NCBI GenBank assembly: GCA_037893225.1
Contig: JAZGUH010001200.1
Span: 62,001-126,000, forward strand
Direction of reading: 5' to 3'
Length of the DNA stretch: 64,000 bases
From: Hippasteria phrygiana
Lineage: Eukaryota; Echinodermata; Asteroidea; Valvatida; Goniasteridae
A program made the position numbers and the translations under genes. Position 1 is the stretch's first letter. Each line of letters starts with the position of its first letter. Positions 40,489 to 47,577 of the stretch are shown piece after piece. Under the pieces are notes generated by a model that saw only the letters and a list, made by a program, of their open reading frames with translations, had not been told where the DNA came from and ran no database searches.

Positions 40489-41991
40489 TTAAATTTTTTG
40501 CACGTATACTAGTATCAAAGTACCGACACCTACCAATAACGCCCACACGTGATCCGCCAACCAACCGACCGATTTACTTAACAACGTGAACAACCAACTC
40601 GCGATAGTACCCAAAATACCGGGTAAAGCGGCTAATAACTTACCCCCGAGCTTTTTTAGCAAATTAGCCAAGTTTTTTAAATGATTACTTATCCAATCTT
40701 TCACGTTACCTCCAGGCTTGGGCATGGGAGTAACGGGTGTAGGCGGAACCGGCGTCGGAGTAGGAACTGCCGCTGCAGCGCCGCCAGCAAAAGCCGATGT
40801 TATAGAAAGAACGATCGTACTTATAATAAAAGAAAACGCGGTCAATATACTTACGACCGTCACACCCTGTTCTCGAAACAGAATTCTAATTTTTTCTCTT
40901 AGCGAGAAATCACCATATAGTATTTTATCTATAGTTTCTGTGATTCTAGCGAATTGATCATTCATGTTTAGTTTATGTTCGTGCTTTAGATCTAATCTGA
41001 TCTCTATTTCATTTTCAATATCGGCTTTTTCTTTAATTAAGTCTTGCCTCTCATCATTGGTTTCTACTACTTTGAGGGCTGTTTTTAGCTCCTTGAGTTT
41101 ATCGTATAGTTTACTCAGTTTGGCTAAATTTAATTCGGCATCACCTCTCATAGTTTGTAGTGTTTTGTCTAAAGCTTCAAGTTCTCTATAATTTAACCTC
41201 TCAGTTTGCGGTTGATCATCTACTTCTATCGGTTGATCATCTACTTCTATCGGTTGATCATCTACTTCTATCGGTTGATCATCTACTTCTATCGGTTGAT
41301 CATCTACTTCTATCGGTTGATCATCTACTTCTATCGGTTGATCATCTACTTCTATCGGTTGATCATCTACTTCTATCGGTTGATCATCTACTTCTATCGG
41401 TTGATCATCTACTTCTATCGGTAGATGGTGAGGAATTATACTTTCAAAGCGCTCGTGCATTTCGTAAGCAATCTCAATTTGTCGTTTTGGAGTGGCGTTG
41501 TTAGCATCAGCTATATGGTCTTTTACTGCTTTTATTTTACTTTCTCTTTCTGATAATAAACCCAAACTTTCTTTAAAAAATAAATGAAAGTTTCCGGATG
41601 GATACTCCTCAAAAAAGTTGTTTCTTAACGTATCATATTTTATAAATATACGGCTACGGGGACTACGTTTATCAGTCAATCTAACACCGTCAAAGTATAT
41701 ACCATTGTCATCATAAGTAAAAAGTTCGTACCTAATGCGGTTTGGTCTAACGTAATCTAAACTTATTCTATTCCAATGATTATAAAAATCATTAACTAAA
41801 CCTTCTTTATACACATCACGATATTTATCTGTAGTATTACCAGCTTCGACGGGTTGTGGTTCATCCTGTCTGTCTAATTCAAAATCATAATCGGGGTTTA
41901 TTACTAAAGCATCATCGGCATCTTGATTATCGACTTGTTCGCCTTCTGGACCTAGGTCGTCCATTTCTAAATCTTCTCCACCTTCAGCCAT
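40489..41991 (-). CDS. Coiled-coil/amphipathic-tail membrane protein, paralogue 1 (heptad-repeat form)
   Basis: 500 residues from the ATG at 41991. The frame stays open to an upstream ATG at 42006, but 41991 is preferred because CGACTTTATAAA abuts it and the protein then starts MAEGGE, like its paralogue. Layout: acidic N-terminus (1-50); a domain of about 70-150 shared with the paralogue; ten identical 7-residue repeats (PIEVDDQ) at about 191-260; coiled coil to about 365; a hydrophobic segment at about 376-404; a Pro/Ala-rich linker; and a 74-residue tail (427-500) with amphipathic helices (KNLANLLKKLGGKLLAALPG) and a final membrane segment. The tail could insert into or disrupt membranes during entry or be virion-associated, but this is inference; the family is uncharacterised as far as I know. 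Its last part shares a 92-bp identical DNA block with the paralogue. Confidence 0.82.
   Translation of the reverse strand: MAEGGEDLEMDDLGPEGEQVDNQDADDALVINPDYDFELDRQDEPQPVEAGNTTDKYRDVYKEGLVNDFYNHWNRISLDYVRPNRIRYELFTYDDNGIYFDGVRLTDKRSPRSRIFIKYDTLRNNFFEEYPSGNFHLFFKESLGLLSERESKIKAVKDHIADANNATPKRQIEIAYEMHERFESIIPHHLPIEVDDQPIEVDDQPIEVDDQPIEVDDQPIEVDDQPIEVDDQPIEVDDQPIEVDDQPIEVDDQPIEVDDQPQTERLNYRELEALDKTLQTMRGDAELNLAKLSKLYDKLKELKTALKVVETNDERQDLIKEKADIENEIEIRLDLKHEHKLNMNDQFARITETIDKILYGDFSLREKIRILFREQGVTVVSILTAFSFIISTIVLSITSAFAGGAAAAVPTPTPVPPTPVTPMPKPGGNVKDWISNHLKNLANLLKKLGGKLLAALPGILGTIASWLFTLLSKSVGWLADHVWALLVGVGTLILVYVQKI
41211..41420 (-). repeat. Ten perfect 21-bp repeats inside a coding region
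   Basis: Ten identical tandem copies of a 21-bp unit (GTTGATCATCTAC followed by TTCTATCG on the + strand) make exactly 210 bp and add ten PIEVDDQ units in frame to the 500-residue protein. All copies look the same at DNA level, so the expansion is recent or being homogenised. In the paralogue the matching place is taken by a Lys/Glu/Arg-rich coiled coil with recurring LDER motifs. Confidence 0.95.
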
Positions 41992-42003
41992 TTTATAAAG
42001 TCG
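41992..42003 (-). promoter_or_regulatory. CGACTTTATAAA motif abutting the start codon
   Basis: Directly upstream of the ATG at 41991, inside the 18-bp gap after the stop of the upstream paralogue. It decides the start against the alternative ATG at 42006, which lies upstream of it. Confidence 0.6.
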
Positions 42004-42009
42004 CATATT

Positions 42010-43572
42010 TTATTTTTTTTGCACGTATACTAGTATCAAAGTACCAACACCCACCAATAACGTCCACACGTGGTCCGCCAACCAACCTACCGACTTGCTC
42101 AATAGATTTAACAACCAACTCGCGATAGCACCCAAAATACCAGGTAAAGCGGCTAATAACTTACCCCCGAGCTTTTTTAGCAAATTAGCCAAGTTTTTTA
42201 AATGATTACTTATCCAATCTTTCACGTTACCTCCGGTAGGCGGAGTAGGCGTCGGAGCAGGAATAACCGCCGCACCACCCCCACCAAAAGCCAACACCAA
42301 AGATTCAACGATAAAACCTATAGCTAAAGCAAACGCGGTTAATATACTTGCAACCGTCACACCCTCTTCTTGAAACAGAATTCTAATCTTTTCTCTTAGC
42401 GAGATATCACTATCTAGCATTTTATTAAACATTTCTTTGATTCTAACGAGTTGACTTTTGATTCCTCGTTCATTTTCGACCGCCGCTGTCAATCTAGCGG
42501 ATCTTTCATCCTTTAGATCTTTTAATCGATTGGCTATTTCTCGTCTCTCTTCTTCGCTCGTTGCTTCAGAGTGTTCAGCTTCGGTTTGATTAATTTCATC
42601 ATCTAGCCTTCCTAATCGAGCTAAATTTAATTTTAAATTACCTTTGAGAGTTTGTAACGCTTTGTTTACACCAGCAATTTCTCTCAAGTTGTTTACTCCC
42701 GTAATTTTTTTAATTACTATTTCTCGTTCATCTAATGCTTTTTCTAGTTTATCCGATACACTTTCTCGTTCATCTAATGCTGTTCTTCGTTTATCTATTA
42801 CTCCCCTCGATCTATCTAATGTTTCTACTCGTTCATCTAATGTTTTCGCTAATTTATTTAATTCGTTTACTCGTTCATCTAACTCTTTTTTTTGTTTATC
42901 TAATCCTCTTTTGTAGTCACCTAATAATTTACTTGGTTCTTTTATTTCTCCTCGTGAATCTACTTCTATTAATATATCCTCTATTATTTCTTCTACGATT
43001 CTTCCAACTTCATCGGCTGTTTTTGGAAGTTCACTAGTCTCAATATTTTCGGGGTGTAGCTGGCTTATTTCTTGTTGTGCTCGCATAGATACTCTTGTAG
43101 GGCGTAATTGCGCCGTTCCAGTTTTTACCAAACCAAACTCGTCTCGCAAAAAAGGAGCCGGTTTATATCCAGCTTTGGAAATTCTTGGTTTTAACGTACT
43201 TAATTGTACAAACCTTGTAGGATCATTATCATACGTTAACTTTATGTTTTTGTAGTAAATACCATTGTCTTCTTTACGAAAATTTTCATATCTTATATTC
43301 GCTGGTCTTTCGTAACCTTGACCTTCATAAAAATCATAAAACGATTCTGCGTAACCGACTAATTGGCGATGTAAATGTGGAAGTAACCTATCCATCGCTT
43401 CATGCGTCGTTTGTGGGGGTGGAATCGAAAAATCAGTCTCGGCATCAGCATCTTGAAAAATATCATCGGCATCAGCATCTTCAAAAACATCATCAGCATC
43501 ATCAGCAGCATCGGCTTGTTTGTCTTTTCGACCACGGTCGCCCATTTCGAAACCTTCTCCACCTTCAGCCAT
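42010..43572 (-). CDS. Coiled-coil/amphipathic-tail membrane protein, paralogue 2
   Basis: 520 residues, starting MAEGGEGFEM. The N-terminus has Asp/Ala repeats (about 20-47); a domain at about 60-160 contains NGIYYKN, matching NGIYFDG of paralogue 1; about 190-390 is a long coiled coil with repeated LDER-type units; then a hydrophobic segment, a short Pro-rich linker and the same amphipathic tail as paralogue 1, ending LVYVQKK. The two tails differ mostly at silent sites and share a 92-bp identical stretch (42143-42234 and 40622-40713), pointing to tandem duplication with later gene conversion or strong constraint. It lies 25 bp downstream of the 77-residue membrane protein gene, with CGACTTTATAAA abutting its ATG. 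Function unknown; a virion or membrane-interaction role is plausible only. Confidence 0.84.
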   Translation of the reverse strand: MAEGGEGFEMGDRGRKDKQADAADDADDVFEDADADDIFQDADAETDFSIPPPQTTHEAMDRLLPHLHRQLVGYAESFYDFYEGQGYERPANIRYENFRKEDNGIYYKNIKLTYDNDPTRFVQLSTLKPRISKAGYKPAPFLRDEFGLVKTGTAQLRPTRVSMRAQQEISQLHPENIETSELPKTADEVGRIVEEIIEDILIEVDSRGEIKEPSKLLGDYKRGLDKQKKELDERVNELNKLAKTLDERVETLDRSRGVIDKRRTALDERESVSDKLEKALDEREIVIKKITGVNNLREIAGVNKALQTLKGNLKLNLARLGRLDDEINQTEAEHSEATSEEERREIANRLKDLKDERSARLTAAVENERGIKSQLVRIKEMFNKMLDSDISLREKIRILFQEEGVTVASILTAFALAIGFIVESLVLAFGGGGAAVIPAPTPTPPTGGNVKDWISNHLKNLANLLKKLGGKLLAALPGILGAIASWLLNLLSKSVGWLADHVWTLLVGVGTLILVYVQKK

Positions 43573-43584
43573 TTTATAAAGTCG
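43573..43584 (-). promoter_or_regulatory. CGACTTTATAAA motif abutting the start codon
   Basis: Third copy of the motif, immediately before the ATG at 43572 and preceded by AT-rich DNA (TAAAATATAAAATATA) running back to the stop codon of the upstream gene. Confidence 0.6.
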
Positions 43585-43597
43585 TATATTTTATATT

Positions 43598-43831
43598 TTA
43601 CGTAGTATTTACCACATTCTGAGGAATTATTCCTTGACTCACCAACCAAGTCTGAGTAGCTAGAGCGCTACCTACCGTAGCGGTGATTTTAACCGTATCT
43701 TCTACGTCTAGCTTTCCTAAATCGGCGGGCTTAATTTTCAAAAGTTTTTTACTCAACATAGTATAACCTACGGTCAACAAACTCAACACAGCGCCGTGAT
43801 AAAGAGTATTTGCAACGTTCTTCGTATCCAT
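43598..43831 (-). CDS. Small two-segment membrane protein
   Basis: 77 residues. Two hydrophobic stretches (about 10-30 and 47-66) flank a short basic linker (KKLLKIKPADLGKLD). The layout, a small two-helix membrane protein, is holin-like in shape, but no homology to holins can be claimed. I recall short proteins of this kind (MDTKN start, LGKLDxEDT centre) in other Polintons; their function is unknown to me. The ATG is preceded by AAGTAAA, the same heptamer that precedes the major capsid protein ATG, which hints at a late or structural class. Downstream neighbour 25 bp away; upstream neighbour 31 bp away. Confidence 0.78.
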   Translation of the reverse strand: MDTKNVANTLYHGAVLSLLTVGYTMLSKKLLKIKPADLGKLDVEDTVKITATVGSALATQTWLVSQGIIPQNVVNTT

Positions 43832-43862
43832 TTTACTTGTACAAATATTTTATTTTTTTTAT

Positions 43863-44279
43863 TTATTCCATTTCTAATAGTTCTTCGACTTTAGGGGTTA
43901 CGCTCGCGGTCTGTACCACCTCTCGCTGGGGTTTACTCTTTTTAAACGCGAGATATCCTAACGATAAAACAACCAAACCAACTATCGCGTATCCCCAGCT
44001 CGGAATGTCTCTCATCGTTAGCGCTGGCTCTTCTTCTTCTACCCTTTGCATTGTTTGTATTTGTTCTTTCATCTTTCTGTTTCTTTCGGCCAGTTTTTTA
44101 CCTTGCTCTACTCTTTTAGGGTCTTTTGCTCTTTTTTTTGTGACTCGCGATAGAGCCGGGGGAGGCGGAGCCGGGGGTTGGGGAGGCGGAGCCGGGGGTT
44201 GGGGAGACTCTTGGGGAGGCTGTGGGGTCCGAGCCGGCTCTTGGGCTACTTGATCCGTCGTTGTCGTTTCTAGGCTCAT
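43863..44279 (-). CDS. Pro-rich, basic, single-span membrane protein
   Basis: 138 residues. A Pro-rich N-terminus (17-41, PQPPAPPP repeats) is followed by a strongly basic helix (46-72, with DPKRVEQGKKLAERNRK), then one membrane segment (about 96-112) and a charged tail. The DPKRVxxGKKLAE block resembles a motif I recall in small Polinton proteins; it could bind nucleic acid, comparable in role to a core protein, but that is inference. TTATAAAAG abuts the ATG. The first 164 bp overlap the 3' end of the 230-residue gene in another frame of the same strand, so the Pro-rich part is encoded by DNA that also encodes that protein's Ser/Pro tail. Confidence 0.8.
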   Translation of the reverse strand: MSLETTTTDQVAQEPARTPQPPQESPQPPAPPPQPPAPPPPALSRVTKKRAKDPKRVEQGKKLAERNRKMKEQIQTMQRVEEEEPALTMRDIPSWGYAIVGLVVLSLGYLAFKKSKPQREVVQTASVTPKVEELLEME

Positions 44280-44808
44280 CTTTTATAATAATACTACTAT
44301 TATTTGTTGTTATATTACTATTACTACTATCTACCTGTAAATGTTTAGTCGTGATTAACATAGCCACCAAAGGAGATAAATAAACCCCATAATTATAATG
44401 CACTTCGCAAAGTAAACTGGACAAGCTGCTAGAAATAACGGGATCTTTTTCTAGGTCGTTGATAAGGGCTTCTTCAGAATCTAAACAAAGTTTATAACCG
44501 AATGGCGAAGCCAGCGGCAAAGTAGCGCCCAAAGCTTTTGCGTAAACGGTCAACACGCAACTCCCCAAACTGACTATCATTTCTTTACCGAGCTTGGCTT
44601 CGTATCTTTTATATAGCTTTTCTTGTTTTTCAGCGGTCAAGCTCTCTATTTCATTGACGGAGTATTCTTTACCGAAATATTTTTTAGAATCACCACTCGC
44701 AACTACGCCCAAAAGTCTATTTTTGGATATAGTTGCTTCTGGGATCGTGGGTGTAGCAGCTATGGGTTCTTGAGATAACGTGCTTAGAGATTCTATCGAC
44801 TTGCTCAT
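44116..44808 (-). CDS. Conserved Polinton-type protein, function unknown
   Basis: 230 residues. The core, about 68-157, begins with KRYEAKLGKEM and contains an alternating hydrophobic helical region (SLGSCVLTVYAKALG), a LEKDPVISSSL segment and YLSPLVAMLITTKH. This pattern resembles a protein I recall in many Polintons, without known role. Residues 158-230 are a low-complexity Asn/Ser/Pro tail with SPTPGSA repeats and a basic end (KKKSKRP). The tail lies largely in the 164-bp overlap with the next gene, where a GC-rich 21-bp tandem repeat is read in two frames. The upstream side has TTTTAAATG at the start and follows the 11-bp repeat array. Confidence 0.78.
   Translation of the reverse strand: MSKSIESLSTLSQEPIAATPTIPEATISKNRLLGVVASGDSKKYFGKEYSVNEIESLTAEKQEKLYKRYEAKLGKEMIVSLGSCVLTVYAKALGATLPLASPFGYKLCLDSEEALINDLEKDPVISSSLSSLLCEVHYNYGVYLSPLVAMLITTKHLQVDSSNSNITTNNSSIIIKDEPRNDNDGSSSPRAGSDPTASPRVSPTPGSASPTPGSASPGSIASHKKKSKRP
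44161..44202 (-). repeat. Two perfect 21-bp GC-rich repeats in a dual-coding overlap
   Basis: Two identical 21-bp copies (GGAGGCGGAG followed by CCGGGGGTTGG on the + strand) sit where two - strand genes overlap. One frame reads PQPPAPP units, the other SPTPGSA units. The local GC richness stands out in an AT-rich element. Confidence 0.9.
44280..44290 (-). promoter_or_regulatory. TATTATAAAAG motif abutting the start codon
   Basis: On the - strand TATTATAAAAG precedes the ATG at 44279 and ends in the same TTATAAAAG as at 39153 and 55631. It lies inside the coding region of the upstream overlapping gene. Confidence 0.5.
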
Positions 44809-44923
44809 TTAAAATAGAACTATATTTTTTAATCTTATTTCTACAAGAAATATAATCGTAAGAAAATAAAGATAAGTTGATGGCTATTACTAGTTTTAAT
44901 AATAGGTCTAGATATTCTATCAT
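44717..44923 (-). CDS. Possible small membrane protein (68 aa)
   Basis: A 68-codon frame starting MIEYLDLLLK with one hydrophobic segment (about 5-22), followed by a Cys/Lys/Arg-containing tail. It overlaps the start of the 230-residue gene by 92 bp. In favour: the ATG is preceded by ATATATAAAAT, matching the start-proximal motif of the other genes, and it fills an otherwise empty gap. Against: no recognisable family, a long overlap, and AT-rich DNA that gives open frames easily. Confidence 0.35.
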   Translation of the reverse strand: MIEYLDLLLKLVIAINLSLFSYDYISCRNKIKKYSSILNEQVDRISKHVISRTHSCYTHDPRSNYIQK

Positions 44924-44962
44924 ATTTTATATATGACTAGATAATCTATAGATCTACTATCT

Positions 44963-45139
44963 ATAGATCATCTATCAGGTATCTAACAGTTATCTATAAG
45001 GTATTTAACAGTTATCTATCAGGTATTTAACAGTTATCTAACAGGTATCTATCAGTTATCTAATAGGTACCTATCAGTTAACTATAAATCATCTACAAAT
45101 CATCTAATAGATCATCTATAGATCAACTATAGATCAACT
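44963..45139. repeat. 16-unit array of 11-bp repeats
   Basis: Sixteen consecutive units close to AWCAGKTATCT, each exactly 11 bp except one of 12 bp (45106-45117). In the middle they alternate ATCAGGTATYT and AACAGTTATCT, giving a 22-bp super-period. Two looser units extend it left to 44941. The last one and a half units lie in the 3' end of the packaging ATPase gene and encode its final residues. Near-helical spacing places each unit on roughly the same face of DNA, as in multi-site protein binding, curved DNA, packaging signals or origins. The function is not shown by the sequence. Together with the preceding small frame this accounts for the 314 bp between 44808 and 45123. Confidence 0.9.
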
Positions 45140-45761
45140 GCCAACAGACTGGAGGATCAGTTTTTACCACTAATTTACTAAAAGGCACGTCTCTTAAAAT
45201 CTGTTTAATTCTCGATCTTTCTTCTAAAGGAACCGCATCATTTTCATCGAGGCATGAATCGAAACTATTTTTATCTTTGCAATAGAACAATACGACAAAT
45301 GCAGTTTGAGCTCTAAAATCTGTCATTACGCAATTATACTTTTGAGTCATCAACCAACAGTAGTGATTGTCGTGCCTACCGCTAAACGCCAATTTCGTTA
45401 AAACGCAAGTGTTTTTTCCGAACGCCGCCTTACGATATTTTATGTCTTGTTCCGAGCTACAATCGTCTATCAAAAATAGAACGTGCGATCCTTTAAATCG
45501 AGCTCTATAAAATGCTAAAGCTTCGTTGAGGGTCACCTTTTCTACCTCTAAATCGCACGGGTATATCTCGGGATCTAACCACAACCAACGTCTCTCGCGA
45601 TAAGTCTTGTTGTTACTCAACGTAGGACAAATAACTACGATCTTTTCAAAGTGATCTTTGTACTCAGTTTCTAATAGATCTAAAATATATTTGGTTTTAC
45701 CCGAATTAGTCCTACCGCATACTAGCGCGCAGTGTGGTGTTTTTGGAAACGTTTTATGCAT
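45123..45761 (-). CDS. ATP: Genome packaging ATPase (FtsK/HerA, A32-like)
   Basis: 212 residues. Walker A is GRTNSGKT (16-23), Walker B VLFLIDD (94-100), followed by a putative arginine finger at R129 and a sensor-like MTQ (138-140). Family: A32/FtsK-HerA packaging ATPases of Polintons, adintoviruses and related DNA viruses, which pump the genome into the preformed capsid. Length is usual for the group. It starts 23 bp downstream of the major capsid protein gene on the same strand, a typical virion-morphogenesis pairing. The ATG is preceded by TTATTAATAAACC, looser than the other start motifs. Its last residues (QLIYS) are encoded by the 11-bp repeat array. Confidence 0.93.
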   Translation of the reverse strand: MHKTFPKTPHCALVCGRTNSGKTKYILDLLETEYKDHFEKIVVICPTLSNNKTYRERRWLWLDPEIYPCDLEVEKVTLNEALAFYRARFKGSHVLFLIDDCSSEQDIKYRKAAFGKNTCVLTKLAFSGRHDNHYCWLMTQKYNCVMTDFRAQTAFVVLFYCKDKNSFDSCLDENDAVPLEERSRIKQILRDVPFSKLVVKTDPPVCWQLIYS

Positions 45762-45784
45762 GGTTTATTAATAAGGTTTACTTT

Positions 45785-47062
45785 TTAAGAATAACTACCG
45801 CTAAATCTTCCATCTTCTAGCACCAACTGACCATCCATCACCAAGAAAACGTAACACGTTAGAGAACCAGCTGTCTCAGCCTCTCTTTCTAAATGGAGAG
45901 AAATACCTCCACCTACGTCTCCTATTTTCCTGCCAGAACCGTGACTTTTGTTGTCGTCGGTTACCCTCGTATCTAGCCAAAGACCGTAACTAGTGCTTAA
46001 ATAGGAGCCTAGAGTCATATCGTGTAATTCCAAGTCTTTAGACACTCTGGCGCCAAATTCTGTATTAGAGTCGCCGAAAAACTTGGTAATCTCGTCCCAG
46101 TGTTGATAGCGCTTCATACCCTGACTATACAATTGATTCGGTTTACCCTCTATCGTAACGTCTACTTTTTCGATCTTTGGATTATAAAAAATTCGAGGAT
46201 CTTTTTCGCCCGATTCTTTAAATAAAAGAAGTATACCTTTGAGACTTCTAATGGCTTGATTGAGATTAATGTTCCAAGTAGTATCGGACTTGTTTAGCGT
46301 TAAAACCGTATATCTTTGAACTTTTTCGTATAGAAAATGAGTTTTGCCTCGATATTTTTGTCTGATATTATCGGCCAATGTTTTATTGGTCACCGTTTCA
46401 AACTCGAGATCTAACCCAGAAATTTTATACTTTGCGTTGTTATCGGTAGATTTTACTACGCTATCGTGATCGTTAAATGTAAATTCGTAAGTTAGTCTAT
46501 CTTTGAGCGTCGATGGACTAAAAGGCTGATGATCCGTAAGCATTTCAAAATCTAGAGGAATGTAATATCGGTTACCGTAAGCGTTGGCAATCGCTTTGTC
46601 TTTTCCACCATTCGCGCTAGCAACCCCATCGCTAGCGCCGATTCTGAGTTTCGTGATGTTGCTATCTTCGAGTCCTCGATACGCATCGTTCGCGCTGGCT
46701 GGTCGCCACATGTCTTTATACGCGTTATATACATCGGCATCCGTAAACGCTACGAAATCTTTACCTTCTAGTTTGATTCTTACGCCACTAATTAAATTTC
46801 GTGCGACGTTATAATATAGAGTTCTTGCATCATCTTCGCCAGTGCCTTCAGATTCTAAGTCTATATTAAAAGCTAATCGTACTGTACCCGGTACTACTAC
46901 ATCGTCTTGACTCAACATAGGAAATTCAACGATCAACAGACTGCCAGCCGATGCGGTACTAGGATTATGAGTAATAACCATCGATTGCCTCAATCCCTTC
47001 AACGCTCTAGGATTTTTTAAACTTCTGTGTGGATTCAGTTTGCTTCCATAAATTGCGTTCAT
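45785..47062 (-). CDS. MCP: Major capsid protein (double jelly-roll)
   Basis: 425 residues. The N-terminal part, with HNPSTASAGSLLIVEFP and VVPGTVRLAFNIDLES (about 32-72), is the signature I recognise from Polinton/adintovirus hexon-like capsid proteins. The rest alternates predicted beta-strand segments, compatible with two jelly rolls. It forms trimeric capsomers of an icosahedral shell and works with the mCP pentons and the packaging ATPase. No signal peptide. Length is at the lower end of what I expect for the family but the frame is complete. Upstream lies an 18-bp direct repeat containing TTTACTTAACGAAAC, one copy abutting the ATG. Confidence 0.94.
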   Translation of the reverse strand: MNAIYGSKLNPHRSLKNPRALKGLRQSMVITHNPSTASAGSLLIVEFPMLSQDDVVVPGTVRLAFNIDLESEGTGEDDARTLYYNVARNLISGVRIKLEGKDFVAFTDADVYNAYKDMWRPASANDAYRGLEDSNITKLRIGASDGVASANGGKDKAIANAYGNRYYIPLDFEMLTDHQPFSPSTLKDRLTYEFTFNDHDSVVKSTDNNAKYKISGLDLEFETVTNKTLADNIRQKYRGKTHFLYEKVQRYTVLTLNKSDTTWNINLNQAIRSLKGILLLFKESGEKDPRIFYNPKIEKVDVTIEGKPNQLYSQGMKRYQHWDEITKFFGDSNTEFGARVSKDLELHDMTLGSYLSTSYGLWLDTRVTDDNKSHGSGRKIGDVGGGISLHLEREAETAGSLTCYVFLVMDGQLVLEDGRFSGSYS

Positions 47063-47114
47063 TTTACTTAACGAAACAAAAAAAATAAAAAGCTTTTTTT
47101 ACTTAACGAAACAA
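47063..47114 (-). promoter_or_regulatory. Direct-repeat upstream region of the major capsid gene
   Basis: TTTTACTTAACGAAACAAA occurs at about 47062-47080, abutting the MCP start codon, and again at about 47096-47114, a 34-bp shift, separated by A/T runs. On the sense strand this reads TTTGTTTCGTTAAGTAAA followed by ATG. Duplicated elements of this kind before a highly expressed capsid gene suggest regulator binding or a duplicated promoter core; not tested. Confidence 0.55.
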
Positions 47115-47124
47115 ACTTAAACTT

Positions 47125-47538
47125 TTATACAAACTTATAAACTAAGTAACCTAAAACAGCAGTGCCTCCTAAGATAAATACAATTTCACCATCTTTTTGA
47201 CCTTCGCTAGGTGCGTAAAAGTCCGACAATACAGGTTCGCGAGGTAATCTTATATCTTCGTTGGTTACTTCGTTATATTCTCTCAACGCCTCATCTACAT
47301 TTTGAAAATCTTTTTGAGCCCTGGCTTCTTTATGTAGTCGATCGTTTAGATAATCTAGATACTTGGTTCTTTGTTCTACCCACTCTTGTTTAGCTCGAGT
47401 TAATTGTTCTAAAGCGAGGTCGTGTCGTTTACGTTCTTCAGCCGACGACCCACCCATACTCGAAAATAGAAAGTTCGATCCGCTAAACGTTAAAGCGTTT
47501 ACAATAGCTCCACCAATCATCATTAATGCACTCGCCAT
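47125..47538 (-). CDS. Conserved Polinton small membrane protein (MASALMMIGG type)
   Basis: 137 residues. The N-terminus is hydrophobic (MASALMMIGGAIVNALTFSG); 31-75 is a charged helix (EERKRHDLALEQLTRAKQEW) likely to form a coiled coil; a conserved-looking EYNEVTNEDI/LPREPVLSDFY block precedes a C-terminal membrane segment (about 118-137). I recognise this combination from many Polintons, where it is uncharacterised; a virion or membrane role next to the capsid genes is inferred. It lies 62 bp upstream of MCP on the same strand and is divergent from the integrase gene, sharing a 39-bp intergenic region. Confidence 0.85.
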   Translation of the reverse strand: MASALMMIGGAIVNALTFSGSNFLFSSMGGSSAEERKRHDLALEQLTRAKQEWVEQRTKYLDYLNDRLHKEARAQKDFQNVDEALREYNEVTNEDIRLPREPVLSDFYAPSEGQKDGEIVFILGGTAVLGYLVYKFV

Positions 47539-47577
47539 TTTTAATAAGTCGTTAAAATTTTACAAGTATAAAATAAA
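47539..47577. promoter_or_regulatory. 39-bp divergent promoter region
   Basis: The only DNA between the start codons of the 137-residue gene (-) and the integrase (+). The leftward side has ACTTATTAAAA before its ATG, the rightward side TATAAAATAAA. Any promoter core must therefore overlap or lie within the neighbouring coding sequence. Confidence 0.6.

Noticed and set aside
41160..41504. Plus-strand frames of 114 and 72 codons with perfect heptapeptide repeats
   Set aside because: Shadows of the 21-bp minisatellite, which is open in several frames. The minus-strand gene continues on both sides, has a paralogue and uses the shared start motif.
42644..43037. Plus-strand Ser/Leu/Phe-rich frames of 90 and 100 codons
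   Set aside because: Antisense to the coiled-coil region of the 520-residue protein; repetitive Lys/Glu/Arg codons often leave the opposite strand open.
43359..43649. Frames of 96 (-), 81 (+) and 67 (+) codons around the start of the 520-residue gene
   Set aside because: They come from the Asp/Ala repeat read in other frames and have no start motif.
43810..44253. Plus-strand 147-codon Ser/Gly-rich frame
   Set aside because: Antisense to two overlapping minus-strand genes; the Gly-rich end is the GC repeat read backwards.
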